A program made the position numbers and the translations under genes. The notes under the pieces were generated by a model. The model was not told where the DNA came from. It made no database searches and saw nothing but the letters and a program-made list of their open reading frames with translations. This document shows positions 37,673-46,745 of a stretch of 64,000 nt of DNA, piece after piece; the first letter of the stretch is position 1; each line of letters begins with the position of its first letter. The DNA comes from Streptomyces sp. KMM 9044 (lineage in GTDB: Bacteria; Actinomycetota; Actinomycetes; Streptomycetales; Streptomycetaceae), in contig NZ_CP113910.1 in assembly GCF_024701375.2 (NCBI RefSeq), forward strand, positions 4,030,001-4,094,000. The letters are read 5' to 3'.

Positions 37673-38083
37673 ATGCCCACCACCCGGACCACCGGCCACT
37701 TCACCTTCGCCGACTGGAAGGAGGTCCCCGTGGGCCCGGAGAACACCCTGCCCCGGCTCGCGCACGCCACCGTCACCAACGCCTTCACGGGGGGCATCGA
37801 GGCCGAGTCCACGACCTGCGACTACGCGATCTCCTACCTGACCGGCACGACCGGCTCCTTCGCGGGGATGGAACTCGTCCGCGGCCGTGTCGACGGCCGT
37901 GAGGGCACCTTCGTCGTCGAGGAGCGGGGGCGCTTCACCCCCGACGGGAGCGTCCACTGTTCCTTCGAGGTCGTCGAGGGCTCGGGCACCGGGGAACTGG
38001 CCGGGCTGCGCGGCACCGGCGAGTTCACCTACCGGCACGGGGAGACGAAGGTGCCGTACACCTTCGCGTACGGACCGGAGTGA
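37673..38083 (+). CDS. DUF3224 (beta-barrel) protein
   Basis: The 136-residue protein starts at ATG 37673 after GAAGGAG. Repeated strands such as GHFTFADWKEVPVG, GSFAGMELVRGRVDGREGTF and GTGEFTYRHGETKVPYTFAY fit the DUF3224 allene-oxide-cyclase-like barrel. Function is unknown. Many WYL regulators sit beside small ligand-binding proteins of this sort, so a detox or sensing pair is plausible. Confidence 0.82.
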   Translation: MPTTRTTGHFTFADWKEVPVGPENTLPRLAHATVTNAFTGGIEAESTTCDYAISYLTGTTGSFAGMELVRGRVDGREGTFVVEERGRFTPDGSVHCSFEVVEGSGTGELAGLRGTGEFTYRHGETKVPYTFAYGPE

Positions 38084-38169
38084 GCGCGGCGGCACTCAAA
38101 GCGCGTGGCCGGGCGAAACCGGCTCTGTGTACAGTGGACCCGCCTTCGCGCGCTCCGCGTGTGCGCGGC

Positions 38170-38243
38170 GCCTCCTTAGCTCAGATGGCCAGAGCAACGC
38201 ACTTGTAATGCGTAGGTCGTCGGTTCGAATCCGACAGGGGGCT
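38170..38243 (+). tRNA. tRNA-Thr (anticodon TGT)
   Basis: The 74-base cloverleaf has acceptor GCCTCCT pairing with AGGGGGC, a D-arm with AGCTCAGATGGCCAGAGC, the anticodon loop CTTGTAA, and the T-arm GTCGGTTCGAATCCGAC. CCA is not encoded. The 3' 43 bases belong to the duplicated att segment, so the tRNA gene was rebuilt by the integrated element. Confidence 0.95.
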
Positions 38244-38451
38244 CCGGAAAAGGCCAGGTCACATAGCCCGTGACCTGGCCTTTTGTGTTGCTCGGGGGTA
38301 TGACACGTCACACGGCCCGGGTGCCGCGGGGTGGCTTGCGTGAGCGATGCGTGAGCGGAGGAGGATTCGGCCCTACTTCCTGGGCTTCTTCCGCCGGGCC
38401 TTCTTCCTGCCCTCAGCCGGGGTCTTCTCGGCGCGCTTGGCCTTCCTCCGG
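38201..38451. repeat. Left att-containing direct repeat (251 bp)
   Basis: Identical to 59614-59864. It includes the tRNA anticodon-to-3' end, the tRNA terminator, and the last 79 bases of the integrase gene. The tRNA part is the likely crossover core. Confidence 0.9.
38248..38284 (+). terminator. Rho-independent terminator after tRNA-Thr
   Basis: AAAAGGCCAGGTCAC pairs exactly with 38270-38284 over a 7-base loop and ends in TTTT. It starts 5 bases after the tRNA. The same hairpin is present in the right repeat. Confidence 0.9.
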
Positions 38452-39986
38452 ACCTTCTCCGCTTGGCGGGCGGCTTCCTCTGCCTTCGCCTTGCGCTGGA
38501 GCGGGACCAGCTTGGCGGTGGCCTCGGCGGCGCTCCTGCCGACGTGGGGCAGGACGCTCTGGTAGATGTCCCGCGTGATGCGGGTGTCGCTGTGCCCGAG
38601 GGTGTCCGACACGATCTTGACATCGATGCCGGCGGCGAGCATGAGGGTGGCCGCGCCGTGCCGGAGGTCGTGCAGCCGGATCGGCGGGAGGCCGGAGGCG
38701 GCGACGAGACGATCGAAGAGGTCGGTGACCTTGCCGGGGTGGAGCCAGGAGCCGTCCTCCTGGGTGAAGACGAGCCCGGTGTTCACCCAGGCCGAGCCCC
38801 ACTCCGCGCGGTCGACCTCCTGCTGCTTGTGGTGCCGCTCCAGGACGCCGACGGTGTCGTCGTCCAGGGCGACGACGCGGAAGCCGCTGTCGGTCTTCGG
38901 CTCCGACGCTTCCACGCCCCACCCGTCTTGCACGAGCTGGCCGGTGACCGTGAGGGAGCGCCCGTCGAGGTTGGTCTCCGACCAGGGCTGACCGCACGCT
39001 TCACCGCGCCGCAGGCCGCGGAAGGCGATCAGGTGCCACATGGCGTACAGCCGGTCCTCGGCCACGAAGTCAAGGAAGGCACCGGTCTGTTCCGGTGTCC
39101 AGACCATGACGGGGGAGGGCTTCTCGCCGGTCTGCTGCCACCGGGCGACCCGCTCGTCCGTCCACACCAGGGCCTTCGGCTTGCGGACCGGGTCGATCTC
39201 GACGTGGGCCGCCGGGTTGAACGTGATGATCTGCTGGCCGATCGCGTCGTTCAGGGCGGCGCGGAGGGTGGCCTTGATGTGCTGACGCGTGGACGGCCCG
39301 GTGACGCGGCGGAAGGGCGGCATCGCGTCGATCGCCGCCTTCATCGCCTTGCGGCGAGCCCGGTTCTCCACGCCCTTCCAGGGCACGGCCGCCAATTCCT
39401 CGACCGCCGCACGCCGCTGGGCGTTCTGCTCCAGGATCTCGGCGTTGGCGTCGGTGATGGCGGTGAACATCTCGCTGAGGTGGCTCACGCGCAGCCGGTC
39501 GAGCCTTCGGTCGCCGATGTGGGGCTTGAGGTGCACGCGAACGTCGGTCTCGTAGCGGCTGATGCCCGACTTCCGGATGCGCTTGCCCGCGAGCCACCGG
39601 TCCAGCCACTCGCCCACGGTGAGGCTGCCCACGAGGTCCTGGCCGGCGTTGAGTCGCCGCCTCGTCTCCTCCACATCGGGGAAGGGCAGCTTGGCACGGC
39701 TGACCTCGGACAGCATCTCGGCGATCAGCTGCACGCCCTCGGGGTCGTCCGACTCGGCGAGGCCCAGAAGCGCGCGTACGTGGTCGAGGTCGGCCTGGGC
39801 CGCCTTGAGACTGCCGTACCCACCACGGGCGAAGGAGCGCCTGCTGCCGTCCTCGCGTGGCGGCAGCTCCTGGCGTATGGAGTAGGTGCAGTGGTTCCTG
39901 CTGTTCCGCTTCGGGCAGGAGAAGCCGAGCTCCTTGCCGGTCTTCGGGTCGCGGCAGGAGCAGCGGCGGTAGGTGGAGCCCTTCAA
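38373..39986 (-). CDS. Tyrosine recombinase (integrase)
   Basis: The 537-residue protein has an N-terminal Cys-rich arm-binding part (RRCSCRDPKTGKELGFSC), a SAM-like core-binding domain around 125-220 and a catalytic domain with Arg in FRGLRRGEACG, LHDLRHGAATLMLAAG for the His-x-x-Arg, LGHSDTRITRDIYQ with the nucleophile Tyr. The end is a long Lys/Arg/Ala tail. It reads toward the tRNA and its 3' end lies in the att repeat, as usual for tRNA-targeting elements. Its ATG overlaps the stop of the regulator gene by 4 bases. Confidence 0.95.
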   Translation of the reverse strand: MKGSTYRRCSCRDPKTGKELGFSCPKRNSRNHCTYSIRQELPPREDGSRRSFARGGYGSLKAAQADLDHVRALLGLAESDDPEGVQLIAEMLSEVSRAKLPFPDVEETRRRLNAGQDLVGSLTVGEWLDRWLAGKRIRKSGISRYETDVRVHLKPHIGDRRLDRLRVSHLSEMFTAITDANAEILEQNAQRRAAVEELAAVPWKGVENRARRKAMKAAIDAMPPFRRVTGPSTRQHIKATLRAALNDAIGQQIITFNPAAHVEIDPVRKPKALVWTDERVARWQQTGEKPSPVMVWTPEQTGAFLDFVAEDRLYAMWHLIAFRGLRRGEACGQPWSETNLDGRSLTVTGQLVQDGWGVEASEPKTDSGFRVVALDDDTVGVLERHHKQQEVDRAEWGSAWVNTGLVFTQEDGSWLHPGKVTDLFDRLVAASGLPPIRLHDLRHGAATLMLAAGIDVKIVSDTLGHSDTRITRDIYQSVLPHVGRSAAEATAKLVPLQRKAKAEEAARQAEKVRRKAKRAEKTPAEGRKKARRKKPRK

Positions 39987-40666
39987 AGGCGTTCCTCCAG
40001 GGTGGTGTTGAGTTTGGTTTCGGGCGGATCGAGGTCGCCCAGTGCGGGTGGCAGGTCGGGCGGGCTGGCTCCCTCCTCGCGGAGTTCGCGGCGGAGATGG
40101 CGGAGGGTGTACTTGGCGGAGATGGCCTGGTCGGCGTACTCGATCCGCTTGCGCTCGGCTTCTTCCTGCTGGGCGCGGCTGGTGGCTGCCTTGGCGGCGA
40201 ACCGCACCCGTTCTTCCTCTTCGAGCGCGGCGAGGGCGGTGCGTACGAGGCTGGCGTGATGCTCGAAGTCGGGGACCAGGCCCGCGTCGTGACCGGGCAC
40301 CTCCTGCTCACCGGTAAAGCGTCGTAGGGCGTCCCAGGTGGGCACGAGGTCCCGGAACGGAAGTTCCTGGGTCTCTTCGACGTAGCCGACCGGGAAGATG
40401 AGGCAGACCGGGTACGTCTCCAGGGCGGTGGCCAGGACCATCACGTCCACCAGCGGAAGGTTGGCCCGGCGTCCGGACTCCATGTTGGCGATCACGTTGC
40501 GCGGGATGGGATGCCCCAGCCGCTCGCACTGGTCCGCCAGGTCTTGCGCGCTCCACCCTTTCTCCCTCCTTCTCCGGCGGACTTCGCCGGCCACGTTGGC
40601 CTTGATCCGGTCCGCCCACTCCGGGACGTCGTCGTCCTCATCAGCATCCATACCGCGTTGTGTCAT
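39983..40666 (-). CDS. XRE-type regulator of the element
   Basis: The 227-residue protein has an HTH near residues 24-85 (VRRRRREKGWSAQDLADQCE, IPRNVIANMESGRRANLPLV) followed by a helical, charged C-terminus (EEEERVRFAAKAATSRAQQE). It is co-transcribed with the integrase and divergent from the excisionase-like gene across 96 bases, so it probably controls both promoters. The HTH looks like those of AICE repressors or activators, which usually control excision. Confidence 0.85.
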   Translation of the reverse strand: MTQRGMDADEDDDVPEWADRIKANVAGEVRRRRREKGWSAQDLADQCERLGHPIPRNVIANMESGRRANLPLVDVMVLATALETYPVCLIFPVGYVEETQELPFRDLVPTWDALRRFTGEQEVPGHDAGLVPDFEHHASLVRTALAALEEEERVRFAAKAATSRAQQEEAERKRIEYADQAISAKYTLRHLRRELREEGASPPDLPPALGDLDPPETKLNTTLEERL

Positions 40667-40762
40667 AGAGACACATTAGCTTGGTCATCCTGGTTGGTGG
40701 ACGCCTGGAGCCGGACGTGATGGGCACGTTCGCCGAGGGCTGTACCGAAAGGGGCGCACTGC

Positions 40763-40993
40763 ATGCGCGACGACGCGACGGCCGGACGATCGAAGGGGAT
40801 GAGCCGGGAGGAGTTGCTCGCCCTCCCCGTGGCCGTTGACCTGGATACAGGCAATCGAGCCCTGGGGCTGGGGCGGAGCAAGGGGTACGAGCTGGCGAAG
40901 CGGGGCGAGTACCCGTGCAAGGTGCTGCGGCTGGGCAACGCCTATCGGGTGGTGACCGCGGATCTGCTGGAGCTGCTCGGGCTGGCGGCGTGA
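40763..40993 (+). CDS. Excisionase-like small HTH protein
   Basis: The 76-residue protein starts at ATG 40763, 9 bases after AAAGGGG. Residues 25-75 (VDLDTGNRALGLGRSKGYEL then AKRGEYPCKVLRLGNAYRVV) match the MerR-like winged helix of the AlpA/Xis group. Next to the integrase it most likely directs excision. It stops at 40993; 240 bases without a gene follow. Confidence 0.8.
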   Translation: MRDDATAGRSKGMSREELLALPVAVDLDTGNRALGLGRSKGYELAKRGEYPCKVLRLGNAYRVVTADLLELLGLAA

Positions 40994-41233
40994 AGGAGCG
41001 GCAGCGTAGCAGTCGGTTCTGCGCTGAGCTGACACAGAAGCGCTGGACTGTCGCCAGGCGTGGACGTACTGTCCCTGTTCCCCGCCCGTGGCCGACAGCC
41101 CACGAGAAACGGGTGAGCCCCCGGCGCGCCAACGCCGGAGGCCCAACCAGCACACTCCATCGCCCGCATCCCCGCGAACGACCCGCGCCCGCCGGGCCTG
41201 CACGCCCGGCGACGCAAGAAGAGGAGCCGCCCA

Positions 41234-42490
41234 GTGGAACCCGAGACACCCGCGCCCTATTCCGCACCCGGTGCCGTCGCCTGGCCGCCGGTCGCGGTGC
41301 CGGGCAACCCCGGTCGGCGCGAATCCGAGGAAACGTCGTCGGCCGAGACGGCCGAGACCTCGATACTGGACCTCGAGCCGACCCACGGGTCGGCACTGCT
41401 GGACGAACTGCGGCAGCAGATAGCCAAGTTCGTGATCCTGCCCTCGCCGGAGGCTCTGGACGCGGTCACGCTGTGGGTGGCGGCGACGCACCTGCAGCCC
41501 GCGTGGCAGCACGCTCCCCGCCTGGCGGTGGTGGGGCCGGCGAAGCGGTGCGGCAAGTCCCGGCTGCTGGACGTGCTGACCGAGACGGTCCACGAGCCGA
41601 TGCTTACCATCAACACCACACCCGCGGCGATCTTCCGCTCGATCACCGAGGAGCAGCCGCCCACGCTCCTGGTCGACGAGGCGGACACCATCTTCGGCAC
41701 CCCGAAGCAGGCGGAGAAGAACGAGGAGATGCGCGGCCTGCTCAACGCCGGTCACCAGCGCAACCGGTACGTGACCCGGGTCGTCGGCAACGACCACACC
41801 CCGCACCGCTTCGCCACCTTCGCCATGGCGGCCATCGCGGGGATCGGCGACCTGCCCGACACGATCATGGACCGGGCAGCCGTGATCCGCATGCGGCGCC
41901 GGGCCGAGGGGGAGAAGGTCAAGCCCTTCCGCTCCCGCCGTGACATCCCGGCCCTGCACGATCTGCGTGACCGCATCGCCGCGTGGGCCAGGCCGCTCCT
42001 CGATGAGGCCGCGGGGTTGGAGCCGGACATGCCGGTCGAGGACCGCGCCGCCGACACCTGGGAACCCCTGGTCATCGTCGCCGACCTGGCAGGCGGGCGC
42101 TGGCCCCGCCTGGCGCGAGCCGCGTGCACGAGAATGGTCGCCGCCGAAGTGGCAGCCGAGGAGGATCACCCCAGCGGGGCACGGATCCTCGCCGACATCC
42201 GCCGCGTCTTCGTCGCCCAGCGCGAGGTGGACAGCCTGTCCACCGAGGAACTCCTCCACCACCTGCGCCAGGACCCCGAGGCTCCGTGGTCGGAGTGGGG
42301 ACGTGGCGGGCTGACGGCCCGCGAACTGGGCAGGATGCTGCGCGAGTTCGGCATCACGTCCGGCAACGTGCGCATGGCCGACCGGACGCAGCGCAAGGGT
42401 TACATGCGCAACAGGTTCCTCGACGCCTGGCGCCGGTACTGCCCCACCGTCCACCCCGTCGACGCCGCCCCCGTCCCCTGCGAGGGCTGA
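41234..42490 (+). CDS. DUF3631 ATPase
   Basis: GTG 41234 follows AGAGGAG. The 418-residue protein has Walker A at 101-109 (GPAKRCGKS), Walker B at 145-151 (LLVDEAD), a sensor-like segment (RFATFAMAAIAGIGDLPDTI) and the DUF3631 C-terminus with ARELGRMLREFGITSGNVRM. This family sits where replication proteins occur in actinobacterial elements and phages and resembles helicase-type AAA ATPases. A role in starting element replication is inferred, supported by the iteron-like DNA that follows. Confidence 0.85.
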   Translation: MEPETPAPYSAPGAVAWPPVAVPGNPGRRESEETSSAETAETSILDLEPTHGSALLDELRQQIAKFVILPSPEALDAVTLWVAATHLQPAWQHAPRLAVVGPAKRCGKSRLLDVLTETVHEPMLTINTTPAAIFRSITEEQPPTLLVDEADTIFGTPKQAEKNEEMRGLLNAGHQRNRYVTRVVGNDHTPHRFATFAMAAIAGIGDLPDTIMDRAAVIRMRRRAEGEKVKPFRSRRDIPALHDLRDRIAAWARPLLDEAAGLEPDMPVEDRAADTWEPLVIVADLAGGRWPRLARAACTRMVAAEVAAEEDHPSGARILADIRRVFVAQREVDSLSTEELLHHLRQDPEAPWSEWGRGGLTARELGRMLREFGITSGNVRMADRTQRKGYMRNRFLDAWRRYCPTVHPVDAAPVPCEG

Positions 42491-42989
42491 GCCCCGCACT
42501 CCCCGGTTGCCGTCCTTGCCGTCCCTGCCGTGACCTCGCAGGTCACACGGCCTCCAGGCAAGACGGCAACCAGGGCCGAGACGGCAACACGCTCACGACC
42601 AGCGCGTCGCCCGCCCAAGACGCCGTCCCGGTCCGTCTTGCGACGTCCCAGGCGTCCTTGCCGTATCAACGCAGGTCACAGCTCTGCCCACCGAGACGGA
42701 AGACGCAACGCCACCGTCTCGACCCGGGGCACGGCCACTCCGCGACGGGCTCAGACGCGACGAACCACCTGAGCCCCCTCGCGTCCGGGCCGAAGACTCC
42801 GACACCACCCGCCGAGACGGAAGACCGAGGTCGCTGCCGTACCCGCCCTGACCTGCGCTTGCAACGGCCAAGACGGCAAAGACGCACCACGCCGAAACCA
42901 CAGGAGTACCCCGTTTGAGGCCTCTTCCCCTCTCTCATCCACCGCACCACCAGTCGCCGGAGGACCGGTCGGACAAAGGACAGCCGACG
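42491..42989. repeat. Iteron-like region with many AAGACGGCAA-type motifs
   Basis: In 500 non-coding bases the motif (A/G)AGACGG(C/A)A recurs in both orientations: direct copies at about 42560, 42578, 42694, 42814 and 42870, inverted TTGCCGTCC or CCGTC(T/C)T(T/C)G-type copies at about 42508, 42514, 42633, 42654 and 42715. No gene is seen. Repeats beside a putative replication ATPase suggest a replication origin or a binding array. Confidence 0.55.
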
Positions 42990-43853
42990 ATGACCAAGCA
43001 CGATGCCGAGCGATACGCGCTCGTCATGGCCGGCATCGTCATCGTCGCCCTGACCGCCGGAGCGTTCTGGCTCTCCTACGCGCACCTGGCCGACGTCGCC
43101 GGCCGGCACGGGCTGGGAACGTCACCGATCCGCCGTTGGGCGTGGCCGGCGACCCTGGACGCGTTCATCGTCGCGGGGGAGCTGCTCATGCTCCGCGCGG
43201 CCCTGCGCCGCGTCACCGACCGATGGGCCATCGCCGTGACCGCCATCGGATCGGTCGGCTCCATCGTGCTGAACGTCGCCGGGGTCAACGGTACGGGCAA
43301 CGCCCGCACCGTCCCGTTCCTCGACTATGTGGTCGCCGCGGTTCCCCCGGCCGCCGCGATGGTGGCCTTCGGCGTGCTGATGCGGCAGATCCACCAGCTC
43401 GTCGAGCAGCCTGTCGACCCCTCGGGCCCTGGTTCCGCGCAGGTGTCGGAACCACCGGCCACCCCATCCGGCCGGCCCACCGAGCAGTCGGCCACCGCAG
43501 TCGGCCGGTCTGCCGAGGCTCCGGTCGAGCGCGTCCGGCCTGCCGAGCCACTGGTTGAGTCCGGCCAGGCCACTGAGCCACCGGCCGCCGTATCCGTCCA
43601 GCCTCCGGAACCGCCCGCCGAGGCCGCAGAGGGCAAGCCGCGCGGTGGCCGTCCACCCGGCGCCCCACTCGAGGTACTCGTGGAGATCGGCCGGACTGCT
43701 GCCGCTGAGCAGGGCAAGCTCACCCGGGCCTTCGTCCGAACGGCAGTTGAGGACAAGGGGCTGACGATCGGCAGCAAGCGGCTGACCGAGGTGATGGCCA
43801 TTCTCAGAGCCGAGCGCGAAGCCTCCGCCGAGTCCGATCCGGCCAACAGCTGA
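42990..43853 (+). CDS. DUF2637 membrane protein (SpdB-like spread protein)
   Basis: The 287-residue protein has four hydrophobic segments in its first 145 residues (LVMAGIVIVALTAGAFWLSY, TLDAFIVAGELLMLRAALR, IAVTAIGSVGSIVLNVAGV, VVAAVPPAAAMVAFGVLMR), as in DUF2637 proteins encoded by Streptomyces conjugative plasmids. A Pro/Glu linker follows, and a C-terminal helical domain (RTAVEDKGLTIGSKRLTEVM) resembles a DNA-binding winged helix. Spd proteins help spread plasmids between hyphal compartments. Start at ATG 42990. Confidence 0.8.
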   Translation: MTKHDAERYALVMAGIVIVALTAGAFWLSYAHLADVAGRHGLGTSPIRRWAWPATLDAFIVAGELLMLRAALRRVTDRWAIAVTAIGSVGSIVLNVAGVNGTGNARTVPFLDYVVAAVPPAAAMVAFGVLMRQIHQLVEQPVDPSGPGSAQVSEPPATPSGRPTEQSATAVGRSAEAPVERVRPAEPLVESGQATEPPAAVSVQPPEPPAEAAEGKPRGGRPPGAPLEVLVEIGRTAAAEQGKLTRAFVRTAVEDKGLTIGSKRLTEVMAILRAEREASAESDPANS

Positions 43854-43864
43854 CCGGAACTCCT

Positions 43865-43898
43865 GCCGGGTGGCCGGAACCCTTTCCGGCCACCCGGC
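43865..43898 (+). terminator. 15-bp stem-loop after the DUF2637 gene
   Basis: Perfectly paired arms at 43865-43879 and 43884-43898 with a 4-base loop lie 11 bases after the stop codon. Confidence 0.8.
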
Positions 43899-44331
43899 CT
43901 GTCGGCCCCCGCCCCGCGCATCGCGTGATTGTCCACACCTGTGGATGGGGTGGTGGGTGCTCGAACTCCATCAGATCTTCCCGTCGACCCGCATGCCCTC
44001 CCTGTCCCTTTCTGGAGAGAACATCCATGACGCACGACCCGCTCCACTCCGATCACAACCCCGGCGTACTGCCGTTGCTGGCGAAGTCCTCTGCGCTGCT
44101 GGGGCGTTTGCGGCAGGCGTTCGGACGGGCTGCCCCTGGCGGAGCCAGTAGTATCCCGAGTCCGACTCAAGGCCGGTCTTCGGGGATCTCCGCCCCGGGG
44201 GTGGCGGAGGAGGCCCGGCGCCAGGGGCGCCGGACGAGGGGGTCGGGGCCGAGGGCAGCCCCGACCCGGACGAGCTGCACGCCGTCCAGCAGCAGATCCT
44301 CCAACCTGCACCCGACGCCGGCGAGCGAGCG

Positions 44332-44748
44332 GTGCAGAGCGTCCAGCCGACGATCCGCCGCTTCACCGGCACCAAGCGGACCGTCCGCGTCGGCCCGCTG
44401 CGGTTCACCGGCGACGAGCACGCCTGCCTCCAGGAGGACGCCGCCGAGCACGGCTACAAGGGGGAATCCGGCTTCGCCGCCGACATCGTCCTCGCCTTCA
44501 TCACCGGCCGGTTCACCGCGAACCTGCCACTGTCCGAGGACCGCCGCCGCACCCACATGTTCCGCGCCCAGGTGCTGCGCGAACTCAACCGCATCGGCGT
44601 CAACGTCAACCAGATCGCCCGCGCCCTGAACAGCGACCTCACCCCGCCCGACATCCGCCTGCGCCTCGACGAGCTCCACCGCCTGCTGGAGTTGATGGCC
44701 AAGGCCCTGCGAGAGCCCACCGAATCCAGGAAGGACCAAGCCGCGTGA
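44332..44748 (+). CDS. Mobilisation protein MobC
   Basis: The 138-residue frame (TKRTVRVGPLRFTGDEHACL, VLRELNRIGVNVNQIARALN, LDELHRLLELMAKALRE) has the ribbon-helix-helix and helical tail of MobC relaxosome proteins. GTG 44332 lacks a ribosome site. A good one (TGGAGAG) precedes ATG 44027, which opens another frame; the two join if one base is missing at about 44150-44230. The true protein may therefore be about 240 residues and frameshifted. It binds oriT and recruits the relaxase, whose GTG overlaps its stop by 4 bases. Confidence 0.8.
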   Translation: MQSVQPTIRRFTGTKRTVRVGPLRFTGDEHACLQEDAAEHGYKGESGFAADIVLAFITGRFTANLPLSEDRRRTHMFRAQVLRELNRIGVNVNQIARALNSDLTPPDIRLRLDELHRLLELMAKALREPTESRKDQAA

Positions 44749-46460
44749 TCGCCGCCATCAAGCCGGCCGGGTCCAACACCCGCGGCCTGCTCGCCTACCT
44801 CTACGGCCCCGGCCGCCACGACGAGCACACCGACCCGCACATCGTCGCCGGCTTCGCCATGCTCGGCATGCCCGACCCCGGCCGCGACCAGGACGCCACC
44901 CTCACCCAGCTCGCCCGCCACCTCGACGCGCCCGTACGGCTCCGCAACAGCGAGTTTGGCAAGAAGGTCACCGACCACGTCTGGCACTGCCCCGTGCGCA
45001 CCGCCCCCGAGGACCGCCACCTCTCCGACGCCGAATGGGGCGAGATCGCCCAGCGCATCGTCGAAGCCGTCGGCATCGCCCCGGTCGGCGACGACCTTGG
45101 CTGCCGCTGGATCGCCGTCCGCCACGCAGACGACCACATCCACATCCTCGCCACCACCGTTCGCGAAGAAGGCCGCCGCCCCAGGCTCCACGACAGCGGC
45201 ATCCGGGTGGGCGACGCCTGCCGCCAGATCGAGAAGGACTACGGCCTGCGCCGGCTGAACAAGGGCGACCGCACCGCCGGATCTCGGCCCACCCAGGCCG
45301 AGATGCACAAGGCCCAGCGCCTCGGCTGGCAGCAGACCAGCCGCGCATGGCTCCAGGACCGCATCCGCGCCACCATCCCCCACGCCAGCAGCGCCGAGGA
45401 ACTCCTCGCCTACCTCCAGGCCGACGGCATCGCGGTCAAACCCCGCCGCGGACCGTCCGGAGACCTCCTCGGCTACGCCGTCGGCCGCCCCGGCGACCTC
45501 AACAAGGACGGCGAACAGATCTTCCACCCCGGCGGAAAGATCGCCCCCGACCTCACCCTCCCCAAGCTCAAGGCCCGCCTCGAAACCACCGCCCCGGAGG
45601 AGCACCCCACCGCCCGCCGCGACCGCCCCACCACCCCCTGGCACCAGGCCACCGACGCCCTCGACACTCTCCACACCGGCATGGCCGACGACAGCCATGC
45701 CCAGGCCCACGTCACCGCCCTCGGCGAGCTGATGGAAGTAGTCGCCCAGAAATCCCCAGCCCACCTCCACGCGGAACTGCGAGCGGCCTCACGAGCGTTC
45801 GCCCGCGCTCAGCGTTCCCAGATCCGCGCCGAGAACCAGGCCGCCCACGCCCTGCGCAAAGCCGCCCGTGACATCGCCCACACCGCCACCGGCCCCGACG
45901 GCAGCGTACTGGCCGCGCTCACTGCAGCCCTGGTATGGGCCACGATCGTCGCCGCCCGGTGGCACGACGTAAAGCAGCACGCGCAGCAGGCCGAGGCCGC
46001 TCGGCAGGCGGTCCAGCATCTTCAGACCGCCAGCGATCAGGCCCTCGTCCCAGTACAGGAGGAACTAACGCGTCGGCGCCTCAAGGAGCACACATGCCGC
46101 AGTTTTGCTCATGATGTATGGGCCGCTGTCCCAGACCACGCCGAACGCATCTTGGCTGACGACGCTTGGCCGGCCCTCGCAACCGCGCTCAGCGACGCCG
46201 AAGCCCTTGGGCATCAACCGCACGAGCTGCTCAAGGAGGCAGCGGCGCAGCGTGAGCTGACCACTGCCCACCGTCCTGCCCGCGTTCTGATGGCGCGCAT
46301 CCAACACACGAGTCGCAACCCTGTACCCAACCGCAGAGCCGAAGCCGCTCGTCGACGATCCACCATGGCTAGCCCCCGGGCTGCAGGTTGTGCACCTCAG
46401 ACACCACAGCCAGGAGCCACGGGAACCCTCGCCGATCGGCGTCAATGGCATCACCGGTAG
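44745..46460 (+). CDS. Relaxase (MobA/VirD2-like mobilisation nuclease)
   Basis: The 571-residue protein starts at GTG 44745. The N-terminal relaxase domain carries the metal-binding histidines in WIAVRHADDHIHILATTVRE; an earlier His in HVWHCPVRTAP and early residues MIAAIKPAGSNTRGLLAYLY are typical of Streptomyces MOBP-type enzymes. The catalytic Tyr is probably in the first 25 residues. The middle is a charged helical region with a possible membrane segment (VLAALTAALVWATIVAARW). It nicks oriT and pilots the strand. Confidence 0.88.
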   Translation: MIAAIKPAGSNTRGLLAYLYGPGRHDEHTDPHIVAGFAMLGMPDPGRDQDATLTQLARHLDAPVRLRNSEFGKKVTDHVWHCPVRTAPEDRHLSDAEWGEIAQRIVEAVGIAPVGDDLGCRWIAVRHADDHIHILATTVREEGRRPRLHDSGIRVGDACRQIEKDYGLRRLNKGDRTAGSRPTQAEMHKAQRLGWQQTSRAWLQDRIRATIPHASSAEELLAYLQADGIAVKPRRGPSGDLLGYAVGRPGDLNKDGEQIFHPGGKIAPDLTLPKLKARLETTAPEEHPTARRDRPTTPWHQATDALDTLHTGMADDSHAQAHVTALGELMEVVAQKSPAHLHAELRAASRAFARAQRSQIRAENQAAHALRKAARDIAHTATGPDGSVLAALTAALVWATIVAARWHDVKQHAQQAEAARQAVQHLQTASDQALVPVQEELTRRRLKEHTCRSFAHDVWAAVPDHAERILADDAWPALATALSDAEALGHQPHELLKEAAAQRELTTAHRPARVLMARIQHTSRNPVPNRRAEAARRRSTMASPRAAGCAPQTPQPGATGTLADRRQWHHR

Positions 46461-46745
46461 ACCTCGCGGTCCCGTTCTCAGGACTGGGCGTGAGCGGATT
46501 TGCCCGTGCCCCGCTTCTGATCGTGCAGGTACAGGAGACTGCCTGTGGCGCCCTGGTCTCCAGCTGGGCACGGTGGTGTACGCAGAACGCGGCCGATGGC
46601 TTCCCCCTGGTGGTCGGAGGGATGCCGGATGTGAAGACTTGACCTCAACAGTCACAGTTGCATCACGCGATGTTCGTTATCTCGTGTACATGGCAATGGT
46701 TGCCCCCGGTAAAGATCATTTCTTGTTCAATTTCTGGGGTGGGTT

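Noticed and set aside
46461..46745. Short plus-strand frames between the relaxase and LamG genes
   Set aside because: No ribosome site or family features; the AT-richer end is more likely the LamG promoter.
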